In this document: positions 47,351-56,652 of the stretch, piece after piece
Position numbering within the stretch: the first letter of the stretch is position 1
Layout: every line of letters begins with the position of its first letter
Source: Aliiroseovarius sp. F47248L
GTDB taxonomy: Bacteria > Pseudomonadota > Alphaproteobacteria > Rhodobacterales > Rhodobacteraceae
Direction of reading: 5' to 3'
NCBI RefSeq assembly: GCF_023016085.1
Contig: NZ_JALKBF010000001.1
Span: 2,801,307 to 2,865,306 of the forward strand
Length of the DNA stretch: 64,000 nucleotides
The notes under the pieces: model-generated
Databases searched by the model: none
Told to the model about the DNA's origin: nothing
The model's input: the letters and a program-made list of their open reading frames with translations, nothing else
Program-made: the position numbers and the translations under genes

Positions 47351-47962
47351 TTAGTGAGCGAAAATATCGATCTCGGGCCAACCAGCCAGATCCAGTTGTG
47401 CGCGCATCGGCAGGAAGTCGAAACAGGCTTGCGCCATCTCGGTCCGGCCTTCGCGATCCAGCCGCTGGTTCAACTCCTCGCGCAGTCGGTGCAGATAAAG
47501 GACATCCGACGCGGCATAGTCCAACTGGGCGGCGGTCAGCTCTTCCGCGCCCCAATCGCTCATCTGTTGTTGCTTTGAGATATCGATCTTCAACAACTGC
47601 TCCAGCAGATTTTTCAGCCCGTGACGGTCAGTATAGGTGCGGATCAGTTTTGATGCGATCTTGGTGCAATAGACCGGGGCCGTGACCACACCAAACGCGT
47701 TCAGAAGGGCAGCGATGTCGAAGCGACCGAAATGAAACAGTTTCAACACTTCGGGATCCGCCAACATCCGCTCAAGGTTTGGGGCGCTGGTCTGACCCTT
47801 CTCGACCTGCACCAAATGCGCGTCGCCATCACCAGATGACATCTGCACCACACACAGGCGGTCGCGATGTGGGTTCAGCCCCATCGTCTCGCAGTCAATA
47901 GCGACAACTGGCCCAAGGTCCAGCCCGTCAGGAAGGTCACGTTTGTAAAGATGGTTGGCCAT
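47351..47962 (-). CDS. RNase D-like 3'-5' exoribonuclease (short form)
   Basis: 203 residues from ATG 47962 (MANHLYKRDLPDGL). DEDDy exonuclease domain: VAIDCETMGLNPHRDRLCVVQM, FHFGRFDIAALLNAFG, and LDYAASDVLYLHRL with the Tyr/Asp of motif III. It lacks the HRDC domains of full RNase D (about 370 residues), a form common in alphaproteobacteria. Probably trims tRNA or other RNA 3' ends. 79 bases upstream of lptC in the same direction. Confidence 0.88.
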   Translation of the reverse strand: MANHLYKRDLPDGLDLGPVVAIDCETMGLNPHRDRLCVVQMSSGDGDAHLVQVEKGQTSAPNLERMLADPEVLKLFHFGRFDIAALLNAFGVVTAPVYCTKIASKLIRTYTDRHGLKNLLEQLLKIDISKQQQMSDWGAEELTAAQLDYAASDVLYLHRLREELNQRLDREGRTEMAQACFDFLPMRAQLDLAGWPEIDIFAH

Positions 47963-47983
47963 ATCCGCCCTCATTCTTCGTTT

Positions 47984-48006
47984 CCCCTCTGATAGGCGCA
48001 GAGGGG
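47984..48006. other. hairpin between the soe genes and the RNase D-like gene
   Basis: CCCCTCTG (47984-47991) pairs with CAGAGGGG (47999-48006), a perfect 8-base stem with a 7-base loop, just after the soeC stop. No T run follows on the minus strand, so it is a possible weak terminator or mRNA-stabilising structure. Confidence 0.45.
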
Positions 48007-48027
48007 GCCGGGTTCAATGAAAAGGGA

Positions 48028-48897
48028 TCATTTGCCGTGATACAGGCCCACAACATGCTCTGCTTCGGCGAAGAACAGCCAGCGCCCGACCGTTGCGCCA
48101 ACCAGATGTAAAGCCAGCGCCAGAAAAGCGGTCATGTGGCCGGGTGGCGTCAGCAGCAGGATGACGAAAGGCAGTACGCCCGCCAACGCCAGCGTGATCC
48201 ATCTGAGTTTTTCCGCGTGTTTGCGTCCAACGCGATACACCATCTCGTCCACAACATAGTTGCGTGCGGTGTGGCCACTTTCCAGTAACCGAACTTCCCC
48301 CAGATGGGCCAACCCGGTCGCATCACTGGTTGTCCCACGAGCGTTGGCCCGCTTGTCCCCGATCTGCCAAGCGGTAAACAAGACAAGTGTCAGCGCAAGT
48401 AGCAGCCAGCCTGCGATCTTCACCTCACCCGCCAACAGTGCCCCGCCGCCCAACGCATGTAGCAGGAATATCACCGGAGTCAGCGGCTGGTTCCAACGCG
48501 GAATGGTCTTGAGCTGGGTATAAATCATCGAAGTTGTGAAAACAGTGACCAGTGCTAAAATTGACCCTATTGAACCAGAAATCGCCATGTCTGCGCCAAG
48601 GAAGATGCGCAGAACGGCAACCAGCGCGAACAGGATAAGCGTGACAATCGCCGCAATCCCTTCACGGCTCAGCCAGCTTGTCCGCCATTGGCTAAGCGCA
48701 TAGATCGCATTCTTCTTATTGCCCAGATGAAAGGTCGAGGCCAGCAGCCCGGCACAAGACAGCGCATAGGCAATCGTGAAAAACGCGAACGCGGTCCCAC
48801 CGCTGACATCCGGCACGCCCAGCCCCAGCCAAAAGAACAGGCCAAACCCAAGCCCTGACAGCGTGGTGAAAATGATAACACTGGGTGCGGGATGCAT
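48028..48897 (-). CDS. soeC: SoeC, membrane anchor subunit of sulfite dehydrogenase (DmsC/NrfD-like)
   Basis: 289 residues with about eight hydrophobic helices, an inner-membrane anchor that passes electrons to quinone. The opening HPAPSVIIFTTLSGLGFGLFFWLGLG and the NKKNAIYALSQWRTSWLSREG segment are typical of DmsC-type anchors. Follows soeB by 12 bases; third gene of the soeABC operon. Assignment to sulfite rather than DMSO oxidoreduction rests on the catalytic subunit. Confidence 0.8.
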   Translation of the reverse strand: MHPAPSVIIFTTLSGLGFGLFFWLGLGVPDVSGGTAFAFFTIAYALSCAGLLASTFHLGNKKNAIYALSQWRTSWLSREGIAAIVTLILFALVAVLRIFLGADMAISGSIGSILALVTVFTTSMIYTQLKTIPRWNQPLTPVIFLLHALGGGALLAGEVKIAGWLLLALTLVLFTAWQIGDKRANARGTTSDATGLAHLGEVRLLESGHTARNYVVDEMVYRVGRKHAEKLRWITLALAGVLPFVILLLTPPGHMTAFLALALHLVGATVGRWLFFAEAEHVVGLYHGK

Positions 48898-48909
48898 CCG
48901 TTTCCTCCG

Positions 48910-49641
48910 TCAGAGCTTTTCGAGCGCTTTATCAAGCCAGCCAAGGAACCCTTGCGGCTCGTCTGCGATCACCTCAAGCGGTTGCGTGTTCAGCGTGTCT
49001 TTGGGGCGCGGCGGCAGATACTTGTTCACAGGCTTGGTGCCTAGGTCCGGCATGAGGTCGTAACCACCACGATCTGCAACGAGCTTTGACACATCGCTGT
49101 TCGGGTCGCCAAGATCCCCGAAATGCCGCGCGCCAGAGGGACAGGTGCGCACGCAGGCCGGCACGCGGTCTTCTTCCGGCAGGTTTTCGTTGTAGATCCG
49201 ATCTACGCACAGGGTGCATTTCTTCATGATCCCGGCATCGCGGTCCAACTCCCGCGCGCCATAGGGGCAGGCCCAGGCGCAGAGGCCGCAACCGATGCAG
49301 CGATCTTCATTGACCAAAACGATCCCGTCCTCGGATCTTTTATAGCTAGCCCCGGTTGGGCAGACAGTCACGCAGGGCGCATCGTCACAATGCAGGCAGG
49401 ATCGCGGCATGTGGACGGTTTGGGCAGGCTGTCCCTCAGTCTGCGCTTCATAGGAGAACACCCGGTTCAAAAAAGTGCCGCCGGGGTCCGCGCCGTAAGG
49501 GTCCGTATCCGACAACGGCGCGCCATAGTTCTGTGTGTTCCAGCCCTTGCAGGCGGTCACACAGCCATGGCAGCCAACGCAGGTATCCAGATCAATCACC
49601 AGTCCCAGTTTCCTGTCGGTCTTTTCAGGAAGTGCAGTCAT
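48910..49641 (-). CDS. soeB: SoeB, iron-sulfur subunit of sulfite dehydrogenase (DmsB-like)
   Basis: 243 residues. Four Cys clusters for [4Fe-4S] centres: CVGCHGCVTAC, CLHCDDAPCVTVCP, CIGCGLCAWACP, and CTLCVDR with CVRTCP. It relays electrons from the molybdenum subunit to the membrane subunit. No Tat signal, matching a cytoplasmic enzyme. Start and soeA stop share one base (TAATG). Confidence 0.87.
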   Translation of the reverse strand: MTALPEKTDRKLGLVIDLDTCVGCHGCVTACKGWNTQNYGAPLSDTDPYGADPGGTFLNRVFSYEAQTEGQPAQTVHMPRSCLHCDDAPCVTVCPTGASYKRSEDGIVLVNEDRCIGCGLCAWACPYGARELDRDAGIMKKCTLCVDRIYNENLPEEDRVPACVRTCPSGARHFGDLGDPNSDVSKLVADRGGYDLMPDLGTKPVNKYLPPRPKDTLNTQPLEVIADEPQGFLGWLDKALEKL

Positions 49642-52466
49642 TAAATCTTCCTTTTCACGATCCTCGGCCCTTTGCCAACGGGCGAGGTGATCGGCGGATG
49701 CGCAGGCTGGCTTTCTGCTGGTTTAGGGTCTGCTCTTTCGATCTTCACACGCAGATCAAACCAAGCGGCCTGCCCCGTTACGGGGTCCGAGTTTGCCCAG
49801 CGCAACCCGTCGCCTTTCGGCGGCTGAAGTTCGTGAATCAGGTGGTTTAGAAGGAAACCTTCGGTCGCTTCCGGCGCGTCGTTATCCAGCGCCCAAGTGC
49901 CTTTACGCTTGCCGATGGCATTCCATGTCCAGACCGTCTTAGGGTTCAGGGCCGCGTGATGGGCGACTGGCACGGTGATTGATCCGTGGGCAGATGTGAC
50001 GTGCGCATAATCGCCATCTTTGAACCCGTGCTGCTGCCAAAGATCGGTCGGTAGATAGAGGAAATTCTTTCCCGTGATCTGCCGAAGCCACGCGTTCTGC
50101 GAGCCCCAGGAATGATACATATGCATCGGTCGTTGGGTTAGGGCGTGGATCGGATATTTATCCGCGTCGACATTCGTATCCTCAAAAGGTGGATACCAGA
50201 TCGGCAGGGGGTCCATCGTCTGCGCGATCCGGGCGCGCAGGTGCTCGGGTGGTTGAATGTCGCCATGCCCTTCGGCGGCAAGTTGGAACTTGCGCATCGG
50301 TTCGACATAGAGGTTGAACACATAAGGCGCTTCGGCGTCGAAAATCCCACGCTCTACCGCCCATTCCTGATAGGCCTTGTTCCATGGTTTATAAAACCGC
50401 GCCTCGTCGGAAATGTGATCGACCCAGAAACCACCATTTTCGATGTATCGGTCGATTTGGGCTGGATTAGGCTCTCCCCTGCCCATTCCCTGCCCGTCCT
50501 TTCCGCGCCACCCAGCCAGCGGTCCTACACCGGGTCTGCGTTCGTGGTTGACCAGATAGTCGGCATAATCTTCAAATTTTGCCGATCCGTCTTCGGTCAC
50601 AAATCCCGGCAGGCCAAGCTTCGCCCCAAGCTGGATCAACACGGTCTGGAATCCACGCACATCGCGGTCGGGCTCAACCACCGGCCAGCGGATTGCATCG
50701 GCGGCGCCGTCGGCCTCGCAGATCGGGCGGTCCAGAAGGCTGATGCAATCGTGACGTTCAAGATAGGTCGTATCGGGCAGAATCAGATCGGCATAGGCCA
50801 CCATTTCCGAGCTGTAGGCGTCTGAGTAGATGATGTGCGGGATCACGTAGTCGCCGTTCTCATCCGTTTCTGTCAGCATCCCGATGACCTCGGTCGAGTT
50901 CATCGACGAGTTCCACGCCATGTTGGCCATATACATGAACAGCGTGTCGATCTTGTAGGGGTCGCCAGCATGGGCGTTCGAGATCACCATATGCATCAAC
51001 CCATGCGCCGACATCGGGTTTTCCCAGGTGAACGCCTTGTCGATGCGTTTGGCGTTGCCGTCTCCGTCCAACAACAAATGCTCCGGCCCCATCGGATAAC
51101 CCAGGTGCGGTCCATCAAGCGGCTGGCCGGGGTTCACGCCAGCATGCGGTCTTGGATGTGCCTCGGGAGGCTTCGGATAAGGCGGTTTGAACCGGAACCC
51201 GCCCGGCACTTCGACCGAGCCGAGCAAGATCTGCAGCATGTGCAACGCGCGGCAGGTCTGGAACCCGTTTGAGTGCGCCGAGATACCGCGCATCGCGTGA
51301 AAACTGACCGGCCGGCCGATCATCTTGTCATGCTTTTGCCCCTTCCAGTCGGTCCAAGGCTGGTCGAGCACAATCTCTTCCTCGAACGCCACCCGCGCCA
51401 ATTCTGCCGCGATCGAACGGATGCGATCAGCCGCGATGCCTGTCTGCTCGGCGACCGCTTCGGGGGCGTAATCATCCAACAGATAACGTTCGGCGAGAAG
51501 TTGAAAAACGGGGCGATGACTTACACCTGCATGGCGGTATTTTCCCGCCAGATCAGGCATAATGCCGGGCGCGTCGTAATCGGCAAGTTTGCCTGTGTCG
51601 CGGCAAAGGACTTGTGGTTTACCAGTCTCACCACGTAGAAAAAGGCCGTTTTCAGGTGAGTTAGGCTCTCCATTCACGATAAAACCAGCATTGGTGTAGC
51701 GCGACAAATAGCCTAGATCTACCTTCCCAGCCCGCAGCAATTCGTGGACCAACGCAAGGATGAACAGCCCATCAGTCCCCGGCGTGATGCCAACCCAATC
51801 ATCTGCAATCGCGTTATATCCCGACCGGATCGGGTTCACGCCAATCACCCGCGCGCCGCGCTCTTTCAGCTTGCCCAATCCAATCTTGATCGGGTTGCTG
51901 TCGTGATCTTCGGCCACGCCGAACAGCATGAACAGCTTGGTGCGATCCCAGTCCGGTTGGCCAAACTCCCAAAACGCACCGCCCATGGTATAGATGCCCG
52001 CCGCCGCCATGTTGACCGAGCAAAATCCCCCATGCGCTGCGTAATTTGGCGTGCCGTAAGCCTGCGCGAACCATGAGGTGAAGCTTTGGCTTTGGTCGCG
52101 CCCGGTGAAAAACGCCATGCGCTTGGGATCTGTTTCGCGCAATGGACCAAGCCAGCCGGCAGCAATCTCCAGTGCTTCGTCCCAACTGATCTCCACAAAC
52201 TCGCCTGATCCGCGCGGACCAACCTGCTTCAGGGGCGCGCGCAGCCGCGAGGGCGCATAGTGCTGCATGATCCCCGCAGACCCTTTGCCACACAGCACAC
52301 CCTTGTTCACCGGATGATCGCGGTTGCCTTCGATATAGGCCACCTGCCCGTCCTTCATATGCACGTTGATCCCGCAACGGCAGGCGCACATGTAACACGT
52401 CGTCTTGCGCACCTCGTCCGATACGGGTGGCGAAGTGTCAATCTGAAGGTCTTCCGGTTTATTCAT
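49641..52466 (-). CDS. soeA: SoeA, molybdopterin catalytic subunit of cytoplasmic sulfite dehydrogenase
   Basis: 941 residues of the DMSO-reductase family. It begins without a Tat signal, so it stays in the cytosol. An N-terminal [4Fe-4S] motif CYMCACRCG with a fourth Cys in VLCGKGSAG is present, then molybdopterin-binding regions (RMAFFTGRDQSQSF, GGFCSVNMAAAG, LPDTTYLERHD). Lack of a Tat signal and the soeABC order resemble SoeABC, which oxidises sulfite to sulfate using quinone, as known from Allochromatium and Ruegeria. A DMSO- or polysulfide-reductase role cannot be excluded from sequence alone. Confidence 0.8.
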   Translation of the reverse strand: MNKPEDLQIDTSPPVSDEVRKTTCYMCACRCGINVHMKDGQVAYIEGNRDHPVNKGVLCGKGSAGIMQHYAPSRLRAPLKQVGPRGSGEFVEISWDEALEIAAGWLGPLRETDPKRMAFFTGRDQSQSFTSWFAQAYGTPNYAAHGGFCSVNMAAAGIYTMGGAFWEFGQPDWDRTKLFMLFGVAEDHDSNPIKIGLGKLKERGARVIGVNPIRSGYNAIADDWVGITPGTDGLFILALVHELLRAGKVDLGYLSRYTNAGFIVNGEPNSPENGLFLRGETGKPQVLCRDTGKLADYDAPGIMPDLAGKYRHAGVSHRPVFQLLAERYLLDDYAPEAVAEQTGIAADRIRSIAAELARVAFEEEIVLDQPWTDWKGQKHDKMIGRPVSFHAMRGISAHSNGFQTCRALHMLQILLGSVEVPGGFRFKPPYPKPPEAHPRPHAGVNPGQPLDGPHLGYPMGPEHLLLDGDGNAKRIDKAFTWENPMSAHGLMHMVISNAHAGDPYKIDTLFMYMANMAWNSSMNSTEVIGMLTETDENGDYVIPHIIYSDAYSSEMVAYADLILPDTTYLERHDCISLLDRPICEADGAADAIRWPVVEPDRDVRGFQTVLIQLGAKLGLPGFVTEDGSAKFEDYADYLVNHERRPGVGPLAGWRGKDGQGMGRGEPNPAQIDRYIENGGFWVDHISDEARFYKPWNKAYQEWAVERGIFDAEAPYVFNLYVEPMRKFQLAAEGHGDIQPPEHLRARIAQTMDPLPIWYPPFEDTNVDADKYPIHALTQRPMHMYHSWGSQNAWLRQITGKNFLYLPTDLWQQHGFKDGDYAHVTSAHGSITVPVAHHAALNPKTVWTWNAIGKRKGTWALDNDAPEATEGFLLNHLIHELQPPKGDGLRWANSDPVTGQAAWFDLRVKIERADPKPAESQPAHPPITSPVGKGPRIVKRKI

Positions 52467-52676
52467 TTACCTGTTCGCCCTGTCGCGACGTCTTTTCGAT
52501 GAAGGCATCTATTGGCGAACCGAGATGTTCGCTTGGGTGTTGCGGTTTCAAGAACCAAACAGTCAGATCGTTGCTCCGGTAGGTCCAGATGGCGATGGGT
52601 TTATGGCCAGTCAAGGTCTTGACGTTCAGTTTCGAGTTCCTTGTCAGCGCAGATACAGAAGCGTAGCTTTCTGGTC

Positions 52677-53594
52677 ATGGATTACAACACGCTTATCGAC
52701 GCTGAAACTTGGGCTTTCATACAGGAAACGGAGAGCTATTATCCGCCCGACACAATTTCGGCGGATGTCTTGCGCCAACGCGAGATTTATAATCACATGT
52801 GTCGCACTTTTTTTAATGGCTATCCAGATGGTGTGATGGCGCGAGAGGATCGAGTCGAGAGCATTCCTTTGCGCATCTATGAATGCGGGTCGCATACTGT
52901 CACGCTAATCTATTTTCATGGCGGAGGTTTCGTTGTCGGCGGTCTGGATAGCCACGACGATGTCTGCGCCGAAATATGCGCGCGCGCCGGTGTCCGCGTG
53001 GTCAGCGTCGACTATCGCCTCTGCCCTGAACATCCGCACCCTGCTGCGTTTCAAGATGCGCGCGAAGCCGCGCAATATGTGGCTCTAACATGGCCCGGGC
53101 TGCAACTTATTGCCGGAGACAGTGCGGGCGGCAATCTGGCGGCCGCCGTGGCCCAGACAAGCCGTGGATCGCTGCAATTTGCCGGGCAGGTGCTGATTTA
53201 TCCGGGATTGGGGGGCGACATGACGCGTGGGTCATATCTTGATCATGCTCAAGCGCCGATGCTGACATTGGATGATCTGAAATTCTATGAAGCGATGCGT
53301 TGTGAAGGGCCAAAGCCACCAAACGATCCTACAGCTGCACCGCTTCTGGCGACTGACTTTGCAGGCCTGCCCCCGACCGTGATTTTCACTGCCGAATGCG
53401 ATCTACTGGCTGACGATGGGCGGAACTACCGCGACGCAATCCAAACCGCCGGGGGCAAAGCGCAATGGATCAACGAGACGGGATTGGTTCATGGATATTT
53501 GCGGGCACGTCATAGCGTTCAACGCGCGCAGGCCAGTTTCGATCGTATCGTCGCCGCAACAAAGATGCTCGCAGCAGGCGAATGGCGCGACTGA
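52677..53594 (+). CDS. alpha/beta hydrolase of the hormone-sensitive-lipase family
   Basis: 305 residues from ATG 52677. HGGGF (residues 81-85) forms the oxyanion hole; the triad is Ser149 (GDSAGG), Asp242 (ECDLLADDG) and His272 (LVHGYL). No signal peptide: a cytosolic esterase. Acts on short acyl esters in characterised members; substrate here unknown. Divergent from soeA across 210 bases in which no clear promoter was seen. Confidence 0.9.
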   Translation: MDYNTLIDAETWAFIQETESYYPPDTISADVLRQREIYNHMCRTFFNGYPDGVMAREDRVESIPLRIYECGSHTVTLIYFHGGGFVVGGLDSHDDVCAEICARAGVRVVSVDYRLCPEHPHPAAFQDAREAAQYVALTWPGLQLIAGDSAGGNLAAAVAQTSRGSLQFAGQVLIYPGLGGDMTRGSYLDHAQAPMLTLDDLKFYEAMRCEGPKPPNDPTAAPLLATDFAGLPPTVIFTAECDLLADDGRNYRDAIQTAGGKAQWINETGLVHGYLRARHSVQRAQASFDRIVAATKMLAAGEWRD

Positions 53595-53674
53595 CACTTC
53601 CCTCATTACCGAAATTACCATAGTCTAGACGTATAAAAATGCGAGCGGACAACGCATCGCGGAATGAGGAAGTG
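53595..53674 (+). promoter_or_regulatory. inverted repeat able to fold over the waaA translation start region
   Basis: CACTTCCCTCATT (53595-53607) is complementary to AATGAGGAAGTG (53663-53674) apart from one extra C. The right arm includes GAGGA, the most purine-rich candidate ribosome site before the waaA ATG (53683). If transcribed together the arms could pair and hide it. Confidence 0.35.
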
Positions 53675-53682
53675 CAGAAAGA

Positions 53683-54957
53683 ATGCCGCCCATTGGGATT
53701 TCATTGTTCCGGGGCCTGCAAAACATGCAGGGCACCGCGGGGCTTGAGCGTCGTTTGCGGCGCGGTGTCGAAGACGGCACTGAACACCCGACGCGCGGGG
53801 CTGAACGGTTGGGCCGAGGGTATGCCAAGCGTCCGGATGGTGCGCTGGCATGGATCCACCTGAAAAACTCTGAGGGGTTAGAGAAAGTTCTGGGATTGGT
53901 GGAGCATTTCAAAGCCGATCACGATGATCTGGCCGTTCTGATCACCACCACTCACCATGATGACAGCCCGCCAGATGGATCAGATTTCATCCATCAATAC
54001 GCGCCCTATTCGGCTTCTGCACCCGTCACAGCTTTTCTGGATCACTGGCGTCCGGATGTTCTGTTGTGGATGGATGACAAGCTGGATGTGACTTTATTGC
54101 CTGCCGTTTTTGACCGCGGGATACCGGCGCATTGGGTCAATGCACATGTTCCCAAAGAGGTGCAAAACCAATGGCGATGGTTGCCGGGTTCGATAAAGTC
54201 ACTGGTTAATGGATTTGACACTATCCTGGCGGAAAACGAAACAGCGGCGCGTGAATTGCATCGGTTTGGCGCGTTGAAGAATCGGGTTGTAACATCAGGT
54301 CCGTTACAGATTCAGGTGGTACCGCCTAGTTGCAATATGACTGAACGGGATGCGATCGCTGCGTCACTGGCGGCACGCCCTGTCTGGTTGGCGTCCGGGG
54401 TATGTGAGGTCGAGGAACAGACGCTTCTAGACACCCACAAACATCTCGTGCGCAAATCGCATCGGTTGTTACTGATTATTGAGCCGCGCGAAGTGGATCG
54501 CGGATTAGAACTCGCTGCCGAACTGGAAGCAGACGGGTGGGGCGTTGCTTGCCGATCGCGCGACGACGAGCCGACGCCAGATGTACAGATTTTTATTGCA
54601 GACCAGCAGGGCGAGTCTGGATTGTGGATGCACCTTGCACCGATCACCTATGCAGGAGGCAGTATGGGAGTGGGCACGGAGCTGAACCCGCTTCAACCCG
54701 CCGCGTTGGGATCGGTTGTCTTGTTTGGCCCGAAGGTGAATGGGTTTTTCGAATCGTATCGACGACTGGAAACCGCGGGGGCTGCAACCAAGATCAGTGA
54801 CGGAGCCAGCCTGACTAAAGCGGTTGAACACCTTTTGTCACCCGAAGAAGCCGCCAATATGGCAATGGCTGCTTGGGATGTCACAACCAGCGGGGCCGAG
54901 GTTAGTGACCTTTTACGCAGCAAGCTGATCGATGCGCTGGAACAGCGCCCGCGATAG
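53683..54957 (+). CDS. waaA: Kdo transferase (WaaA/KdtA)-like protein
   Basis: 424 residues, as expected for WaaA, which adds Kdo to lipid A. C-terminal GT-B half carries VWLASGVCEVEEQTLLDTHKHL, RLLLIIEPREVDRG and APITYAGGSMGVGTELNPLQPAALGSVVLFGPKVNGF. In the N-terminal half, the region where family members have an SxGE catalytic motif reads WIHLKNSEGLEK, so the motif is divergent. The next gene is lpxK, supporting a lipid A/LPS role. Confidence 0.82.
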   Translation: MPPIGISLFRGLQNMQGTAGLERRLRRGVEDGTEHPTRGAERLGRGYAKRPDGALAWIHLKNSEGLEKVLGLVEHFKADHDDLAVLITTTHHDDSPPDGSDFIHQYAPYSASAPVTAFLDHWRPDVLLWMDDKLDVTLLPAVFDRGIPAHWVNAHVPKEVQNQWRWLPGSIKSLVNGFDTILAENETAARELHRFGALKNRVVTSGPLQIQVVPPSCNMTERDAIAASLAARPVWLASGVCEVEEQTLLDTHKHLVRKSHRLLLIIEPREVDRGLELAAELEADGWGVACRSRDDEPTPDVQIFIADQQGESGLWMHLAPITYAGGSMGVGTELNPLQPAALGSVVLFGPKVNGFFESYRRLETAGAATKISDGASLTKAVEHLLSPEEAANMAMAAWDVTTSGAEVSDLLRSKLIDALEQRPR

Positions 54958-54966
54958 GGGAGTGTC

Positions 54967-55962
54967 ATGAAAACACCCCGGTTCTGGTTCACGTCACCCC
55001 TGCGGCCCGATTGGCGCGCGCGTGTTCTGGCACCGCTTGGCTGGATCTACGCCACCGGAACCGCACGGCGTGTCGCCGAGAATGATGGCTATCTTGCGCG
55101 CGTTCCTGTGATTTGTATTGGCAACATTAATGCAGGTGGAACGGGCAAGACACCGACCACGATTGCTTTGGCACAACGGTTGCTGGCACGCGGGCTTGAT
55201 GTTCACATTGTATCGCGCGGGCATAGAGGCTCCGTCGCAGGCCCGGTTCTGGTGGAAGAGCGGGCGCATAGAGCAACAGACGTCGGCGACGAGCCGTTGC
55301 TGATGGCCGCGTTCACCAAGGTTTGGGTAGCACGTGACCGGGCGGTGGGTGTGAAAGCAGCCGAAGCTGCCGGTGCCGATGTGATCCTGATGGATGATGG
55401 GTTTCAGAACCCCTCGGTCCGGAAAACCTTGTCGATTGTGGTGGTCGATGCGGTGAAGGGCTTCGGCAATGCAAGGTGCATCCCCGCAGGTCCCTTACGC
55501 GAGCCCGTGGCTGAAGGCCTGCGCCGTGCCAATCTTCTTCTGTCCATCGGTCCTGATGGAGCGCAGATGCGGTTTTTGGAAGCGTGGAAAGACGCAATTC
55601 CGTGCCCGCACGTGACAGGCCAATTGGTGCCGCTTCAAACAGGCATGGATTGGCAGGGAATGAAGGTTCTGGCTTTTGCAGGTATCGGCCTGCCTGAAAA
55701 ATTCTTTGCGACCGTCAAAGCCCTGGGTGCCGATTTGCTTCGCGCTGAGGCTCTGGCGGATCATCAACCCCTGACCGACGCGCTAATGAAGCGGTTGCAG
55801 ATCGAAGCCAAGGCACTCGGCGCTCAACTTGTTACGACCGAGAAAGATGCTGTGCGTCTGCCAGATTCCTTCAAACGGCAGGTATTGACCGTTCCCGTTC
55901 GACTGGAGCTGTCAGACTGGTCATCGATTGATGCAGAATTGAAGCGAATTGGACTGGGCTAG
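54967..55962 (+). CDS. lpxK: tetraacyldisaccharide 4'-kinase
   Basis: 331 residues. LpxK phosphorylates lipid A disaccharide at the 4' position at the inner membrane. Walker A INAGGTGKTPTTIALAQR is near residue 55; DVILMDDGFQNPSVRK carries the catalytic Asp pair; TTEKDAVRLP is a late motif. Nine bases after waaA with GGGGAG before the ATG. Convergent with the dsbA-like gene. Confidence 0.94.
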   Translation: MKTPRFWFTSPLRPDWRARVLAPLGWIYATGTARRVAENDGYLARVPVICIGNINAGGTGKTPTTIALAQRLLARGLDVHIVSRGHRGSVAGPVLVEERAHRATDVGDEPLLMAAFTKVWVARDRAVGVKAAEAAGADVILMDDGFQNPSVRKTLSIVVVDAVKGFGNARCIPAGPLREPVAEGLRRANLLLSIGPDGAQMRFLEAWKDAIPCPHVTGQLVPLQTGMDWQGMKVLAFAGIGLPEKFFATVKALGADLLRAEALADHQPLTDALMKRLQIEAKALGAQLVTTEKDAVRLPDSFKRQVLTVPVRLELSDWSSIDAELKRIGLG

Positions 55963-55990
55963 AGCCTATATGAGGCCCTAACCCGCTTGA

Positions 55991-56644
55991 TCAGCTTTCC
56001 AGCTTTTCGTCAATCAACTTGGCAAAATCGTCATACGACATGTTGGAATAGGTCTCACCGTCGATGACGAAAGACGGGGTGGCGTTGATCTCGTCCGCTG
56101 TGGCGTTTTTCTGATAAGCGGCAACCATGCTTTGGGCCATTGCTTCATCTTGCAGGCAAGCGTCCATTTGTTCGTCATTCATGCCTGCGGTGCGGCCAAT
56201 CTTGCGCAGGTTGTCCAGAATGTTGCTGGGATCGCCATCTCCAATCCATTCTTTCTGCCCGGAATAGATCAGGTTGGTCAGGCCGAAGTACCGATCGTCA
56301 CCGCCGCAGCGGGCAATCATGCCAGCCCAAAGACCAAAGCGGTCAAAATACACCTCGCGGTGAACGAACTGAATTTTGCCAGTGTCGATATAGTTCTTCT
56401 TCAGATCCTTGAAGACCGTGTCGTGGAAATTGGCACAGTGCGGGCAAGTGAACGAGGCATATTCGATCACCGTAAGCGGTGCGTTTTCATCGCCCAAGAT
56501 CATGTCAGGGGCCAGTTCAACATCAGCGTCTTGTGCCTCGGCAATCGTAACACCGGGAACCGAGCCGTTGTTCTGGCTCATGTAATATGCGCCGCCGCCG
56601 ATCAGCAGAAGGGCCGCAAGCAGGATGGGAAGGATTCGGGTCAT
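55991..56644 (-). CDS. DsbA-family thiol-disulfide oxidoreductase
   Basis: 217 residues. N-terminal hydrophobic segment (residues 4-21) as signal or anchor, then a thioredoxin-fold domain with the CPHC active site (Cys67-Cys70) in EYASFTCPHCANFHD and the cis-Pro segment NATPSFVIDGETYSN. Of the DsbA/BdbD type found in alphaproteobacteria, acting in the periplasm in disulphide formation. Eight bases downstream of the DciA-like gene. Confidence 0.9.
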   Translation of the reverse strand: MTRILPILLAALLLIGGGAYYMSQNNGSVPGVTIAEAQDADVELAPDMILGDENAPLTVIEYASFTCPHCANFHDTVFKDLKKNYIDTGKIQFVHREVYFDRFGLWAGMIARCGGDDRYFGLTNLIYSGQKEWIGDGDPSNILDNLRKIGRTAGMNDEQMDACLQDEAMAQSMVAAYQKNATADEINATPSFVIDGETYSNMSYDDFAKLIDEKLES

Positions 56645-56652
56645 GATATGTG

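Noticed and set aside
52525..52836. 103-codon frame in the soeA-hydrolase spacer
   Set aside because: It runs over the start of the hydrolase gene in another frame and shows no known features.
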